42,947 nt of DNA from Candidatus Muiribacterium halophilum (GCA_002869225.1 PKTG01000053.1:1-42947); one strand, 5' to 3'; numbered from the stretch's first letter, positions 32,047 through 41,567 are shown. The notes: generated by a model not told the origin, from the sequence alone. Numbers and translations: made by a program.

Positions 32047-33885
32047 TTAACTGTATGGATTTATCTTGAGATAGCCTTCATCATAAAGCACAGTAGAGAA
32101 TTTTATCTCATCTTTGACCTGCATCACGCCTTTTCTTATCGTGATTGTTACACCAGGAAAGATTATATCTCTGACTTTTAGTTTACCACTATGCCCGGCT
32201 TCCATTTCTTCCTCAAGAGCATCCCTCTCCTCCATGAGTTTTTCGGATTTCTCTTCAAGCTGCGATACCAGCAATTTAAATTTTGTTAATTTATCTTCAT
32301 TATCATCAGGAAGTCTTTCAAGTCTTTTTTTTATGTTTTCAAGAGAATCGACAGCCTCCTGAACCTTTTCAATATCATCATATATCTTAGCAACTTCAGC
32401 ATCAATTTCTTCCATTCTCTTTAAAATCTTTTCCTTAATACCGATTATCACATTCGTCTTAGTAGCAAGATGACTTCCTAGTGTAATACAATTAACCAGA
32501 TCCTGGGCTTTAATAGTACCACCGACTATAAGACCTTTCCCTTCTTTTACAAGGATCCTTGTCGCTTTAAGATTTGAATGCATCACAGCTTTATGCACAA
32601 CAATATCTTTCTTCGCCTCAATATTTCCGTTTTCAATAAATTTAGCCTCTACATTACCGGATGCCTTAACAAGACCTGAATCTTTTCCAAGAATACCACC
32701 TTTTACAAGTACGTCACCAGTTACTTCAACATTTGATGAACCAAGACTCTTTTCGACCTCAAGATTCCCTTTAGCTTTTATTTCAAAGCCATCAAGAACA
32801 GAGCCTTTTACAAGGACTGATCCAATAAAATCAATATTTCCGACGTTAAGGTCCACATCACCATCCACAACGTATACCGGATACACATTAAGCTTTTCAT
32901 TTTCAATTATGACCTGTCCATCTATTTCCGCTACTAATTTAGTTGAATCTTCTGAAAGCTCGACACCTTTTCCCATATAAGTCTCAATAGTAGTTTCCTT
33001 ACCAGGTTCAGGACTGATCTCTATTCCAAGTACATTTTGACCAGGCTCACCTTCAGTAGGAGGAATTAGCTCAGCAAGCACTTCGCCTTTTACAACATTG
33101 ACTATATTACTTATTGATTTATAATCCATTCTACCGTTTTCAAGCATCTTTCCTTTGTTCTCGGTATCCTGTTCAAACTTATACTGAATATGACCATCAG
33201 CTCCTGCTTCAGCTTCAAGCCCTTTAGCAACAAGTATCTTTTCATTGAATTTTTTATCTATAAGGACATCATCAAAAGATTTTTCATCTATTCCGTAAAC
33301 GATTCCTTTTTCCTTTAATTTTTCCATTATGATCTCTTTTTTCGTCTCATTACCACCATCTGGCTCTGTTACGGTTAAGAACGCTTCCATATCATCTTTT
33401 GATAATTCGATTATGACTTCAGAATCCTTATAAAGATCAGGATCAAATTCTGCGATCTTTGTTCTTGTATCATCAGTTTCAAGAAATCTTTTTACGCCTT
33501 CATAGTCAACGTTGGAAATATGGTTTTCTTCGATTATGTTCTGAACATCCTCAAGCGAACCTTTATTTTCACCCAGGACAGAAATGAATATTCCTTCTTT
33601 GGTCTTTTCGATAATAAGATTTGCCTTATCTGAATCTTTCTTTTCACTATCGTTTAAAATATTATCTAGTTTTTCTTTTTTATTACTTTCTTTATCAAGT
33701 TTTACCTCGACAAGTGGAATAACTTTTATCTTAAAGTTTTTCTTGCCAAGTCCAAAAAAACCCTCTTCACCTTCTTCCAGAATTTCTATCTCAACATCTT
33801 TTTCATCCAGATGAAGCTTTTTCAAAGCCTTTTCAATAAGTTGATCTAAATCCGGTCCTTCAAAAAGAAAGAAATCTGACATCAT
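32047..33885 (-). CDS. fapA: FapA (DUF342) protein with N-terminal Jag_N-like domain
   Basis: A 612-residue cytoplasmic protein. Residues about 1-58 resemble the Jag_N domain (DLDQLIEKALKKLHL, then EGEEGFFGLGKKNFKIKV). The middle is the FapA/DUF342 beta-helix-like repeat region (GEPGQNVLGIEISPEPG, then VLVKGSVLDGFEIKAKGN and VLVKGGILGKDSGLVKASGN). The C-terminal coiled coil (about 480-560) ends in a small beta domain (DIIFPGVTITIRKGVMQVKD). DUF342 proteins are thought to be polymer-forming and are often encoded beside fliA; their role in motility is unclear. It begins 12 bp after fliA. ATG codons at 33885 and 33882 both fit the GGGGGG box. Confidence 0.85.
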   Translation of the reverse strand: MMSDFFLFEGPDLDQLIEKALKKLHLDEKDVEIEILEEGEEGFFGLGKKNFKIKVIPLVEVKLDKESNKKEKLDNILNDSEKKDSDKANLIIEKTKEGIFISVLGENKGSLEDVQNIIEENHISNVDYEGVKRFLETDDTRTKIAEFDPDLYKDSEVIIELSKDDMEAFLTVTEPDGGNETKKEIIMEKLKEKGIVYGIDEKSFDDVLIDKKFNEKILVAKGLEAEAGADGHIQYKFEQDTENKGKMLENGRMDYKSISNIVNVVKGEVLAELIPPTEGEPGQNVLGIEISPEPGKETTIETYMGKGVELSEDSTKLVAEIDGQVIIENEKLNVYPVYVVDGDVDLNVGNIDFIGSVLVKGSVLDGFEIKAKGNLEVEKSLGSSNVEVTGDVLVKGGILGKDSGLVKASGNVEAKFIENGNIEAKKDIVVHKAVMHSNLKATRILVKEGKGLIVGGTIKAQDLVNCITLGSHLATKTNVIIGIKEKILKRMEEIDAEVAKIYDDIEKVQEAVDSLENIKKRLERLPDDNEDKLTKFKLLVSQLEEKSEKLMEERDALEEEMEAGHSGKLKVRDIIFPGVTITIRKGVMQVKDEIKFSTVLYDEGYLKINPYS

Positions 33886-33897
33886 CCCCCCAAACTA

Positions 33898-34677
33898 TCA
33901 GTCAACAACAAAATCTTCTTTGACTTTCTTTAATCTTCCTCTTAGTCTTTCGACAGCTTTTGTATGCAGCTGAGAAACTCTTGAGTCTGAAACACCCAAT
34001 ACTTTACCTATTTCTTTTAAAGTTAGTTCTTCGAAATAATAAAGACTTACAACGAGTTTCTCTCGGTCTCCAAGAGAATCAATAGCTTCGACAAGCAATT
34101 TTTTCATCTCTGTCTTTTGTGCTATATCAAGAGGGTTTGGACTATTTTTATTCTCAATAAAATCACCTCTAGTAGAACTATTCTCATCATCATAATATAT
34201 CTCGTCTATTGAAAGCACAACCGTTCTTCTTGCTTCTCTATATATCTTGTTAAGATCATCCATACTAATACCCATCTCTTCTGCTATCTCTTCCGGGGTA
34301 GCTTCACGGGAGAGCTGATTGTTTAGTCTGGTTATCGTCTTATCAAGTTCCTTTGTCTTCTGCACAACTGATCTAGGTACCCAATTCGTGTTTCTAAGTT
34401 CATCTATTATCGCACCATGTATTCTGGTTCCCGCATAAGTCTTGAACTTGACTTTCTTTGCAGGATCAAACTTATTGATAGCATCCATGAGTCCCATAGT
34501 CCCATAACTCATAAGATCATCAAGTTCAACATTTGCCGGAAGTTTTTCATAGAGCCTTCTAGCAAGATATTTAACATATGGAGCATATATCTTTATAAGT
34601 TCAGTTCTGGAATCTCTGTCATTATCTTCTTTATATTTTTGCCATAATTCCTTTATATATTCTTCCTGAGGCTCCAC
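33898..34677 (-). CDS. fliA: flagellar RNA polymerase sigma factor FliA (sigma-28)
   Basis: Directs RNA polymerase to late flagellar promoters. The 259 residues match FliA/WhiG. Region 2 reads YAPYVKYLARRLYEKLPANVE, then LDDLMSYGTMGLMDAINKFDP and FKTYAGTRIHGAIIDELR. Region 3 includes LSREATPEEIAEEMGIS. Region 4 is EKLVVSLYYFEELTLKEIGKVLGVSDSRVSQLH, the -35-recognising helix-turn-helix. The start is a GTG at 34675-34677 behind GGGGGGAG. It would read the TAAA-N16-TCCGATAT promoter upstream of flgM and be held by FlgM. It leads fapA and follows an unknown tail-anchored protein by 21 bp. Confidence 0.95.
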   Translation of the reverse strand: MEPQEEYIKELWQKYKEDNDRDSRTELIKIYAPYVKYLARRLYEKLPANVELDDLMSYGTMGLMDAINKFDPAKKVKFKTYAGTRIHGAIIDELRNTNWVPRSVVQKTKELDKTITRLNNQLSREATPEEIAEEMGISMDDLNKIYREARRTVVLSIDEIYYDDENSSTRGDFIENKNSPNPLDIAQKTEMKKLLVEAIDSLGDREKLVVSLYYFEELTLKEIGKVLGVSDSRVSQLHTKAVERLRGRLKKVKEDFVVD

Positions 34678-34698
34678 GCTCTCCCCCCTAAATAATTA

Positions 34699-35637
34699 TT
34701 ATAATAAAAAGTAAACAAGGATAAGTATGAGGATGAAAACTACACCTGAAACTATATATATCAGTGATGATCCCTGTTTTTCATCTTCATCATATTCTCC
34801 TTCGGTAAGATCCTTAACCGCTTCGTCTATTTTATCTTTCTTTTTTGCTGTTATCTTAAGTTCTTCCTGAAGAACCATCTCACCGACATATAAATCACTA
34901 ACATCTGTTCTTATATAAATGCTTCCTGACTCTTCCATCCTCGATATCTCATTGACAATAGATGTGTAAACCTTCTTTGAAAAATCACTATCATCTTTTT
35001 TTAAATAGGAAGAAAGTTTTTCAAAATCAAGATTTGCATTATTAACTTTAAAATCTATCTCATCTCCCGTACTTATCTTATTAGCAGAAATTCCTGATAC
35101 AGGGTCAAGAATTGGTTTCAATTTTATTTTCACCTTAGTTGTATTGTTTTCCTGACTCTCTTCACCAGTATTTTCATTTATTATATCCATAATATTCTCC
35201 TCAGGATTAGTAAGCGAGAACTTCAGTTCCGTCTTTATATTACCTTTTTTTAAAAATTTCTTTATTATATCCTCAATAAGGTCTTTTACAAGAACGTTCT
35301 TAAGAAAAGGATCCCTTGAAGTCGTAATAAACTCAAAGATCTTTTTCATCTTCTCACCCGTTAGACTTTCCGGAAACTTCTGAGTAATCAAAGATACCGT
35401 TTCAGCCAAAGGTCCGTTATCATCCATTTCAGTAAGAGAATTCCTTAATCTTTTTTCAAAATTAATAATACTTTCCTCAAGATCTATTTCACTTAGGACA
35501 TTTCTTGTTACTGGAGCCACAATAAATTTCAAGACCTTTTCCTCTTCTGAATCAACAAGAAGATGAAAAAGCAAAGGAGATTCCGAACCATCCTCTATAA
35601 TACCGTTTATCCAATATTCATAGTAACTTTGAGTCAT
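34699..35637 (-). CDS. tail-anchored protein of unknown function upstream of fliA
   Basis: A 312-residue protein with no signal peptide and a single hydrophobic segment at the very C-terminus (IYIVSGVVFILILILVYFLL), so most of it should face the cytoplasm. The body is acidic and mixed alpha/beta, with an internal Asn/Glu-rich linker (NENTGEESQENNTTKVKIK, about 160-180). No family is recognised. It overlaps the preceding small membrane-protein gene by 4 bp and sits upstream of fliA, so a role in motility or in sensing the basal body is possible but unproven. Confidence 0.7.
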   Translation of the reverse strand: MTQSYYEYWINGIIEDGSESPLLFHLLVDSEEEKVLKFIVAPVTRNVLSEIDLEESIINFEKRLRNSLTEMDDNGPLAETVSLITQKFPESLTGEKMKKIFEFITTSRDPFLKNVLVKDLIEDIIKKFLKKGNIKTELKFSLTNPEENIMDIINENTGEESQENNTTKVKIKLKPILDPVSGISANKISTGDEIDFKVNNANLDFEKLSSYLKKDDSDFSKKVYTSIVNEISRMEESGSIYIRTDVSDLYVGEMVLQEELKITAKKKDKIDEAVKDLTEGEYDEDEKQGSSLIYIVSGVVFILILILVYFLL

Positions 35638-35894
35638 TCATTTTTTCCTTCCCCAATATCCGGGAAAACATAGTCTATATCACGTATCTCATCACTTTCT
35701 CTTTCCCCTTTGACACTTCCGGGAAGAAGAAAATTAACAACATATACAGCAACATAATAGACAATTAAAAAACCTGGGAAAGCAAACACTGTTTTCCTTA
35801 AGGCTACTCTATCATTATTAATAAAATAAGATACACCAAAAAATATTATACTGGAAATAAACGCCATTAGCAAACAATATAAAAAAACTATCAT
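35634..35894 (-). CDS. small two-helix membrane protein of unknown function
   Basis: An 86-residue protein with two hydrophobic segments (about 3-25 and 37-56) and an acidic C-terminal tail (ESDEIRDIDYVFPDIGEGKNE). The lysine-poor first segment could act as a signal anchor. No homologue is recognised. The start at 35894 overlaps an A-run with a weak ribosome binding site. It is followed by the tail-anchored protein with a 4-bp overlap. Confidence 0.6.
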   Translation of the reverse strand: MIVFLYCLLMAFISSIIFFGVSYFINNDRVALRKTVFAFPGFLIVYYVAVYVVNFLLPGSVKGERESDEIRDIDYVFPDIGEGKNE

Positions 35895-35954
35895 TTTTTT
35901 TGATTTCCTGATTATTTAAATTTTTTTACCGGCTCTCAACATACAAGTGTTTGA

Positions 35955-36434
35955 TCAACCAATGACAAACAAACCACAAAACTCTCGCTTATCCTCTTTA
36001 AAAAAAATTGGAGCAAAACTAAATCCATCCGCTTTCCGACAAGACATCTCTTTGTCGAGAACGTTTTCATCATCAGGAATAAATTCAATTTTGTTGATCT
36101 TTATTTCATCACCAAGCTCCATGCTATCTAAAGTATCCAGAATAACATTTTCCATACCGTCAAAAAGTTCAGAAAAAAACTCTTCCGGATTTTCAGAGAA
36201 ATTTGAAAACTCTTCTTTTAAGACCATGAAAAGAATTGATATATAACCTTTTCCAGTGTCTATTCTTGCCAAAAAAGAAAGATACGGATGTTTTTTTAAT
36301 TCAAGATCTTCAATATTTTTTTGTTCTACAGGAACTCCTATATCAAGAATACCACCAAAAAATTCATTAAAGACTACGACAAATCTACCTGCAACAATAT
36401 TTGTTATTTCTCTTACCTTGCTTTTTAAATCCAT
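35955..36434 (-). CDS. CheX-like chemotaxis phosphatase domain protein (tentative)
   Basis: About 159 residues. The opening DLKSKVREITNIVAGRFVVVFNEFFGGILDIGVPV resembles the CheX/CheC fold, where an ExxN-type helix (here REITNIVAG) supplies residues for dephosphorylating CheY-P. The middle FMVLKEEFSNF and the closing acidic part are less typical. It could instead be a divergent non-enzymatic relative. The ATG at 36434 follows GAGG by 5 nt; an in-frame GTG at 36440 is an alternative. It lies 12 bp after pth and 60 bp before the small membrane protein, at the head of the fliA group. Confidence 0.5.
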   Translation of the reverse strand: MDLKSKVREITNIVAGRFVVVFNEFFGGILDIGVPVEQKNIEDLELKKHPYLSFLARIDTGKGYISILFMVLKEEFSNFSENPEEFFSELFDGMENVILDTLDSMELGDEIKINKIEFIPDDENVLDKEMSCRKADGFSFAPIFFKEDKREFCGLFVIG

Positions 36435-36452
36435 ACCCACCTCAGATCCTGA

Positions 36453-37013
36453 TTAATTCTTCTTATTTACATCATTCATTATCTTATCAATGTTATTTTT
36501 CTTAAAAGATTCAATGATCTTATATACTAAAGGATAAACGTTATCGTTTAATTCTTCAAGTTCTGATTTATTAAATGCAGATAAAACGAAATCACTTCTT
36601 CTTTCTGATATATAATATTCGTTTCTGATTCCAACTCTTATTCTGTAAAAATCTTTACCAATTGAATTTATCACAGATTGAACACCATTATGTCCACCAG
36701 AACCTCTGTTCCTTGCTATTTTAATTCTTCCAATCGGAAAATCTATCTCGTCATGAATCACAAGAACATCATCATTTTCTATATTATAGTACCGAATGAG
36801 ATCTCCAACACTGTTACCGCTGAGATTCATATAGGTATAAGGCTTAAGAAAGAAAACATCTTTTGATTTGAAATAAACTCCGTTATGCCCCTTTTTCCAA
36901 ACAGGTGATATAGAAGTATGGGATAGATATGCATCTATAGCATCAAATCCTATATTATGTCTTGTACCGTTATATTTTGCAGGATAATTACCCAGACCCG
37001 CAATAAGTCTCAT
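36453..37013 (-). CDS. pth: peptidyl-tRNA hydrolase
   Basis: Releases tRNA from peptidyl-tRNA that has dropped off ribosomes. The 186 residues match the bacterial Pth family. The N-terminal motif LIAGLGNYPAKYNGTRHNIGF includes the catalytic His. VLVIHDEIDFPIGRIKIARNRGSGGHNGVQSV carries the Asp and the GHNG signature. FFLKPYTYMNLSG is the third conserved block. Its ATG overlaps the stop codon of the TPR lipoprotein gene (TGATG), so it is translationally coupled. Its nearness to prs and glmU copies the B. subtilis spoVG-glmU-prs-ctc-pth order, with the TPR gene in place of ctc. Confidence 0.96.
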   Translation of the reverse strand: MRLIAGLGNYPAKYNGTRHNIGFDAIDAYLSHTSISPVWKKGHNGVYFKSKDVFFLKPYTYMNLSGNSVGDLIRYYNIENDDVLVIHDEIDFPIGRIKIARNRGSGGHNGVQSVINSIGKDFYRIRVGIRNEYYISERRSDFVLSAFNKSELEELNDNVYPLVYKIIESFKKNNIDKIMNDVNKKN

Positions 37014-39274
37014 CAGTTCTCCAGTTCTTTAGTAAGCTCTTCATGGAATTTAAAATCCTGTGGGAATCTCTGTTTAACCTCATCTGTTATCTCAAGAGCT
37101 TTTTCTTTTTTATTGAGCAGTTTAAGTTCTTTAACAAGATTTAAATAAACCGATTTTTCTTCTGGAAACAATGCTTTCATCGACTCAAGTATCCTGATAG
37201 CTTTTTCTTTATCTCTATCTTTATAAAAATTATAACTGAGTTTAAGTGCATCATAATCACTTCCATACAAACCTACAAGTCTTTTCAAATATTTTTCAGC
37301 TTCTTCATCAAGTTGTTTTTTCATAAGTATGTTTACCAGTGATGTTAGTATAAATATATCATCATGCTTTATCTCATATGCTTTTTTAAAAAAACCATAG
37401 GAGATGTCCACAAAATCCTCATTGAAAGAACTTATACCAATCTTTTTCAGCGATTCAAACCTGGTATCAGCTATACTCTCCTCGTCTTTTATCTCTTCAA
37501 GTAATTTCAAGGCATCAACATTCTCTTCATCCAGATTATAACTCTCTCTTATCTGATCTTTCGCTTCATCAAAAAGTTTTAGTTCAACATAACACTTACC
37601 TAAAAAGAATTTAATATATGAATTGTTTTTTGAAAACTCCTCAGCTTTTATATAAAAAGGAATAGCCTCATCATATTTTCCCATAGTAAAATATACGTTT
37701 CCTATATTTATAAGTATATTAAAGTTCTCAGGCTGCAATCTATAAGCCATCTTAAAATTATAAACAGCTTTTTCGAACTCTCCATTTTTGGCAAATTCAA
37801 TACCATAATTATAATAAGACTCAAAATCAGAGAACATCTTGACATTACCAGCCATATCTCTTTCACCAAATATTCTTTTTACATAATCAGCCCATTTAGA
37901 GTTTTTAAACTTTTGAAGGACGATATTTTTCTGGGTTTCCATCTCATCATATTTTCTGTTTCTCTTTAACGAAAGAATATAGTAATAATAGTATTTTGGA
38001 GTCTCAGGAGACATATCAACCGCTTTTTTGTAAACCTGAAGCGCTTTTTTATATTCCTTTACCTTATCAAGAAATATACCTTCATTAAACCAGATCTCAG
38101 GACTCTCACTATAAGCTTTTTCCTGAGTAAGATAAAAAATAGCAGATCTATAATCAGCTTTATGAGCAAAATAAAGAGCTAGTTCGTTTAATATTCTTGC
38201 GGTAAACTCATCATCACCATTAGCTTTTATATCCTCAATCATACTTTCCACACTTTCCTTATCATCCTTTGCAAGATGATACTTGAATATCATGTAGAGT
38301 TCCTGATTTTTTTCAAACGCTAATCGATTCGAAAGCTTTTGATAAAGCGAATAAAACTGATCTGCCTTTCCAAGTTCAAGATAGGATAATAGGATAAAAA
38401 AAGCATTTCTATTATCAGAAACAGCATCAGCCTCATATTTTGAATAAAGCACAAGATTATCCGTGTAATTTTTCATTAGATAATTGGCTTCAATAAGTTT
38501 TTTTACAAAAAGAGAGGTGTGTTCAGGCGATTTCGAGTTAGGCAACAGAAGATTGTATATTTTTGCAGCTTTTTTAATATCTCCCGCATCATAGACTTCT
38601 TTAGCTCTCTTAAAATAGAACTCGTAATCCTCATCTGAAAAATCAAGATTTTCAGCATTCTCAATAGCATCAATAGATATTTCCTGTGTATCATTTCCCG
38701 TCATCTGATTTAGTCTTGATATTCTAAGTTTTATACCTTCATCATCAGGAGCTAGTCTCGAAAGCTTCGAATAGTATGCAACAGCTTTCTCAGGATCATC
38801 ATTTTCAATAAGAGAAGCTATTTTTTTTAGTGCTCCGATGTTTTCGGTATCTATAAGCAGGACTTTTTCCAGAAGATCTATCTTTTCTTTTTTCTTCTCT
38901 GTATTCTCCTGCACATAAATCATACTATCAACCAGTTTCTGTTTAAGTTCCTTAGTCTTATAAAATTTATATGCCACATCAAGGTAAGATATGGCTTTTT
39001 TAAACTGACCACCGTTGAAATACATCAGACCTTCTTCTTTGTTCATCTGATATAATTTTTTTACAGCATCTACATTATATGGATTTGTAGCAACCAGATC
39101 ATGATAAAGGTCTATAGCTTTTTCCTTTTCTCCTGACATCTCGTATTGAAGTGCTATCTGATAAGTCTGATCACTCTTTCCGAGTTCACTGAGCTTTTTA
39201 GAATTTGCTTTCCTTCCACAAGATGTAATAAATATTATGTTTATTAGAATTAAAAAAGCTAGTATTTTCTTCAT
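37013..39274 (-). CDS. TPR-repeat lipoprotein
   Basis: A 753-residue exported protein. The N-terminal signal ends in a lipobox (ITSC, Cys near residue 19), so it should be lipid-anchored. Nearly all the rest is tetratricopeptide repeats, e.g. AIDLYHDLVATNPYNVDAV, AVYNFKMAYRLQPENFNIL and AIPFYIKAEEFSKNNSYI. TPR solenoids bind partner proteins; the partner is unknown. Because this organism has an outer membrane, the anchor may be in either membrane. It lies 11 bp after prs and overlaps pth by one base. No enzymatic domain is visible. Confidence 0.85.
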   Translation of the reverse strand: MKKILAFLILINIIFITSCGRKANSKKLSELGKSDQTYQIALQYEMSGEKEKAIDLYHDLVATNPYNVDAVKKLYQMNKEEGLMYFNGGQFKKAISYLDVAYKFYKTKELKQKLVDSMIYVQENTEKKKEKIDLLEKVLLIDTENIGALKKIASLIENDDPEKAVAYYSKLSRLAPDDEGIKLRISRLNQMTGNDTQEISIDAIENAENLDFSDEDYEFYFKRAKEVYDAGDIKKAAKIYNLLLPNSKSPEHTSLFVKKLIEANYLMKNYTDNLVLYSKYEADAVSDNRNAFFILLSYLELGKADQFYSLYQKLSNRLAFEKNQELYMIFKYHLAKDDKESVESMIEDIKANGDDEFTARILNELALYFAHKADYRSAIFYLTQEKAYSESPEIWFNEGIFLDKVKEYKKALQVYKKAVDMSPETPKYYYYYILSLKRNRKYDEMETQKNIVLQKFKNSKWADYVKRIFGERDMAGNVKMFSDFESYYNYGIEFAKNGEFEKAVYNFKMAYRLQPENFNILINIGNVYFTMGKYDEAIPFYIKAEEFSKNNSYIKFFLGKCYVELKLFDEAKDQIRESYNLDEENVDALKLLEEIKDEESIADTRFESLKKIGISSFNEDFVDISYGFFKKAYEIKHDDIFILTSLVNILMKKQLDEEAEKYLKRLVGLYGSDYDALKLSYNFYKDRDKEKAIRILESMKALFPEEKSVYLNLVKELKLLNKKEKALEITDEVKQRFPQDFKFHEELTKELEN

Positions 39275-39285
39275 ATTATTCCCCG

Positions 39286-40245
39286 TTATTTAAATAGTGG
39301 TGATAAAGATCTTTCTCTATGTATATTATAAATAGCTTTTGCAAAAAGAGGTGCTATAGATATCATCTTAAGGTTATTGATCCCTTTTGTTTCATTTGGT
39401 ATAGAGTTTGTAACAACAACCTCTTTAATAATACTGTTATTAAGTCTATTTACCGCATCTCCGGAAAACACTCCATGAGTAGCCACGGCATATACCTCTT
39501 TTGCACCTTTTTCTTTAAGCACCGTCGCTGCATTTACTATAGTACCGGCTGTATCTATCATATCATCAAGAAGTATAGCAGTCCTGCCTTCAACTTCACC
39601 GATAATGTTCATCACCTCAGATTGATTCGGTTTCGGTCTTCTTTTATCGATAATAGCAAGTGAACTCTTAAGACTTTTCGCAAACGCTCTAGCTCTACCC
39701 ACACCACCTGCATCTGGAGATACTACTACGGTCTCTTCTCTTTTTATATTATCTTTAAAGTATTCAGAAAGCAGTGTGCTTCCCAAAAAATGATCGACAG
39801 TAATATCAAAAAATCCCTGAAGTGCCCATGTATGAAAATCAAGCGCTATTATTCTATCAACACCAGCTGTAACAAGAAGATTAGCAACTAGTTTTGCTGT
39901 TATAGGTTCTCTTCCACGGGTCTTTTTTTCCTGCCTTGCATATCCATAATAAGGAATTACAGCAGTTATTCTTCCAGCGGACGCCCTTTTAAGGGTATCT
40001 ATTATCATAAGAAGTCTCATAAGATTCTCTGATACAGGATAACAGGTAGGCTGAACGACAAAGACATCTTTTCCTCTAACGGTATCAATCACCTGAATAT
40101 GTATCTCACCATCGGAAAAATGCGAAATATCAACATTACACATATCAACTTCAAGTTCTGAGCAGATCTCTTTTGATAGTTTGTTATTTGCACCTCCGCA
40201 AAGTACAACAATATCATCCATCTTGTCATAATCAGTATTGATCAT
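39286..40245 (-). CDS. prs: ribose-phosphate pyrophosphokinase
   Basis: Makes PRPP from ribose-5-phosphate and ATP for nucleotide, His, Trp and NAD synthesis. The 319 residues show the ATP-binding region (HFSDGEIHIQV, then KRASAGRITAVIPYYGYARQEKK), the catalytic flexible loop SPDAGGVGRARAFAK with LAIIDKRRPKPN, and the PRPP loop AILLDDMIDTAGTI. One oddity: the normally near-invariant DLHAxQIQGFFD reads DFHTWALQGFFD here; the metal-binding His is kept. It begins 1 bp after glmU behind AGGAGA. NadA in this window is in a PRPP-using pathway. Confidence 0.96.
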   Translation of the reverse strand: MINTDYDKMDDIVVLCGGANNKLSKEICSELEVDMCNVDISHFSDGEIHIQVIDTVRGKDVFVVQPTCYPVSENLMRLLMIIDTLKRASAGRITAVIPYYGYARQEKKTRGREPITAKLVANLLVTAGVDRIIALDFHTWALQGFFDITVDHFLGSTLLSEYFKDNIKREETVVVSPDAGGVGRARAFAKSLKSSLAIIDKRRPKPNQSEVMNIIGEVEGRTAILLDDMIDTAGTIVNAATVLKEKGAKEVYAVATHGVFSGDAVNRLNNSIIKEVVVTNSIPNETKGINNLKMISIAPLFAKAIYNIHRERSLSPLFK

Positions 40246-40246
40246 A

Positions 40247-41506
40247 CTATTTTCTCCTAAAGTGATTTTTTTTAATAGACTGCTTCGCTCTTGAATAAGA
40301 AAGCGAATATTCAGGAACGTCTTTACTTATTACAGAACCAGCACCAATCTTACTGTTATCATCTATTTTAACAGGAGCTATAAGCGAAGTATTACTGCCA
40401 ATAAAAACATTTTCACCAATAACCGTCTTAAACTTGTTTTTGCCATCATAATTACATGTTATCGTTCCAGCACCAATATTGGTTCCCATTCCAATAACAG
40501 AGTCTCCTATATAGGAAAGATGAGATGCTTTGACACCATCTTTAAATACCGCCTTCTTTGTCTCAACAAAATTTCCTATCTTACATCTTTTACCAACCAA
40601 AGAACCCTGCCTCAACCTTGCAAATGGACCAATGGAGCTTCCAGATTCAATAAAGGAACCACTTTTGATCACAGTAAAAGGAAGGATTTTAACATCTGCT
40701 TCTATCTCAACATCAAGATCAATAAAAGTACTCTCAGGATCATATATATCAACTCCTGAAAGCATCAATTTTTCGTTTATTCTTCTGTGTATCTCTTTTC
40801 TGGCAAGAGATAATGCTTTTATATCATTGATTCCTTCAAGATTATGTATATTTCCTTCAAATACACCTGAACTCAAGCCTTTTTCATAACATAACCTTAC
40901 AAGATCGGTTAGATAAAACTCTCCCTGAGAATTATCCGTATCGATCTTATCAATACATTCTCTTATAAAACTCTCTTTTATAATATATATACCTGAATTG
41001 ACCCTTCTTATCTTTTTCTGATCATTATCAGCATCTTTTTCTTCAATTATCTCAACTGGAACGTTTTCCTCGGTCATTATTCTTCCGTACCCAAAAGGAT
41101 CTTCAGGACTCATACTCATTACAGAAAGAACGTTTTTATTTTCTTTATGAAATGTTGCAAACTCTTCTAGTTCTTCTTTTTTAAGAAGCGGTGTATCGCC
41201 ACAAGCAATGAATATATCCTCATCCTGAACAGTTTTTTCGTCAATAAAACACTTTACAGCATGCCCTGTTCCCAGTTGCTCTTTTTGCAAATAAAAAGAT
41301 GTCTCAGGAAAAAGAGGTGATATTTTCTCTCTGATAAGATCAGATCTGTACCCGGTAAGAACATTTATTTTATTTACACCTTTTATACCTTCAAAAGCTT
41401 TCATCACATGAAATAACATAGGAAATCCTGCTATCTCAAACAACACTTTTGGATTAGGACTCTTCATCCTTGTGCCTTTACCAGCAGCTAATATCAATAC
41501 CTGCAA
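40247..41506 (-). CDS. glmU: bifunctional GlcN-1-P acetyltransferase / UDP-GlcNAc pyrophosphorylase
   Basis: Makes UDP-GlcNAc, the shared precursor of peptidoglycan and lipid A (the LpxA substrate). The N-terminal uridylyltransferase domain has LILAAGKGTRMKSPNPKVLF and IFIACGDTPLL. The C-terminal left-handed beta-helix (about 240-410) has SHLSYIGDSVIGMGTNIGAG, including the catalytic His, and VFIGSNTSLIAPVKI. The start is taken as TTG at 41504-41506, since GGGAGG lies 4 nt upstream and the methionine would be directly before QVLILAAG. An in-frame TTG at 41530 has no ribosome binding site. The result, 419 residues, is a little shorter than E. coli GlmU (456). A hairpin lies between its start and the tRNA gene. 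Confidence 0.95.
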   Translation of the reverse strand: MQVLILAAGKGTRMKSPNPKVLFEIAGFPMLFHVMKAFEGIKGVNKINVLTGYRSDLIREKISPLFPETSFYLQKEQLGTGHAVKCFIDEKTVQDEDIFIACGDTPLLKKEELEEFATFHKENKNVLSVMSMSPEDPFGYGRIMTEENVPVEIIEEKDADNDQKKIRRVNSGIYIIKESFIRECIDKIDTDNSQGEFYLTDLVRLCYEKGLSSGVFEGNIHNLEGINDIKALSLARKEIHRRINEKLMLSGVDIYDPESTFIDLDVEIEADVKILPFTVIKSGSFIESGSSIGPFARLRQGSLVGKRCKIGNFVETKKAVFKDGVKASHLSYIGDSVIGMGTNIGAGTITCNYDGKNKFKTVIGENVFIGSNTSLIAPVKIDDNSKIGAGSVISKDVPEYSLSYSRAKQSIKKNHFRRK

Positions 41507-41529
41507 ACTGCCTCCCGTTGTAAATAACA

Positions 41530-41553
41530 AAAGCGATTCCTCAGAATCGCTTT
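41530..41553 (-). terminator. Intrinsic terminator hairpin between tRNA-Gln and glmU
   Basis: Perfect 10-bp stem AAAGCGATTC / GAATCGCTTT with loop TGAG (minus strand), followed by TGTTATTT. It lies 14 bp after the tRNA and 23 bp before the glmU start, so it should end the spoVG-tRNA transcript; some read-through into glmU is possible. Confidence 0.7.
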
Positions 41554-41567
41554 ATATTAAGATTTAT

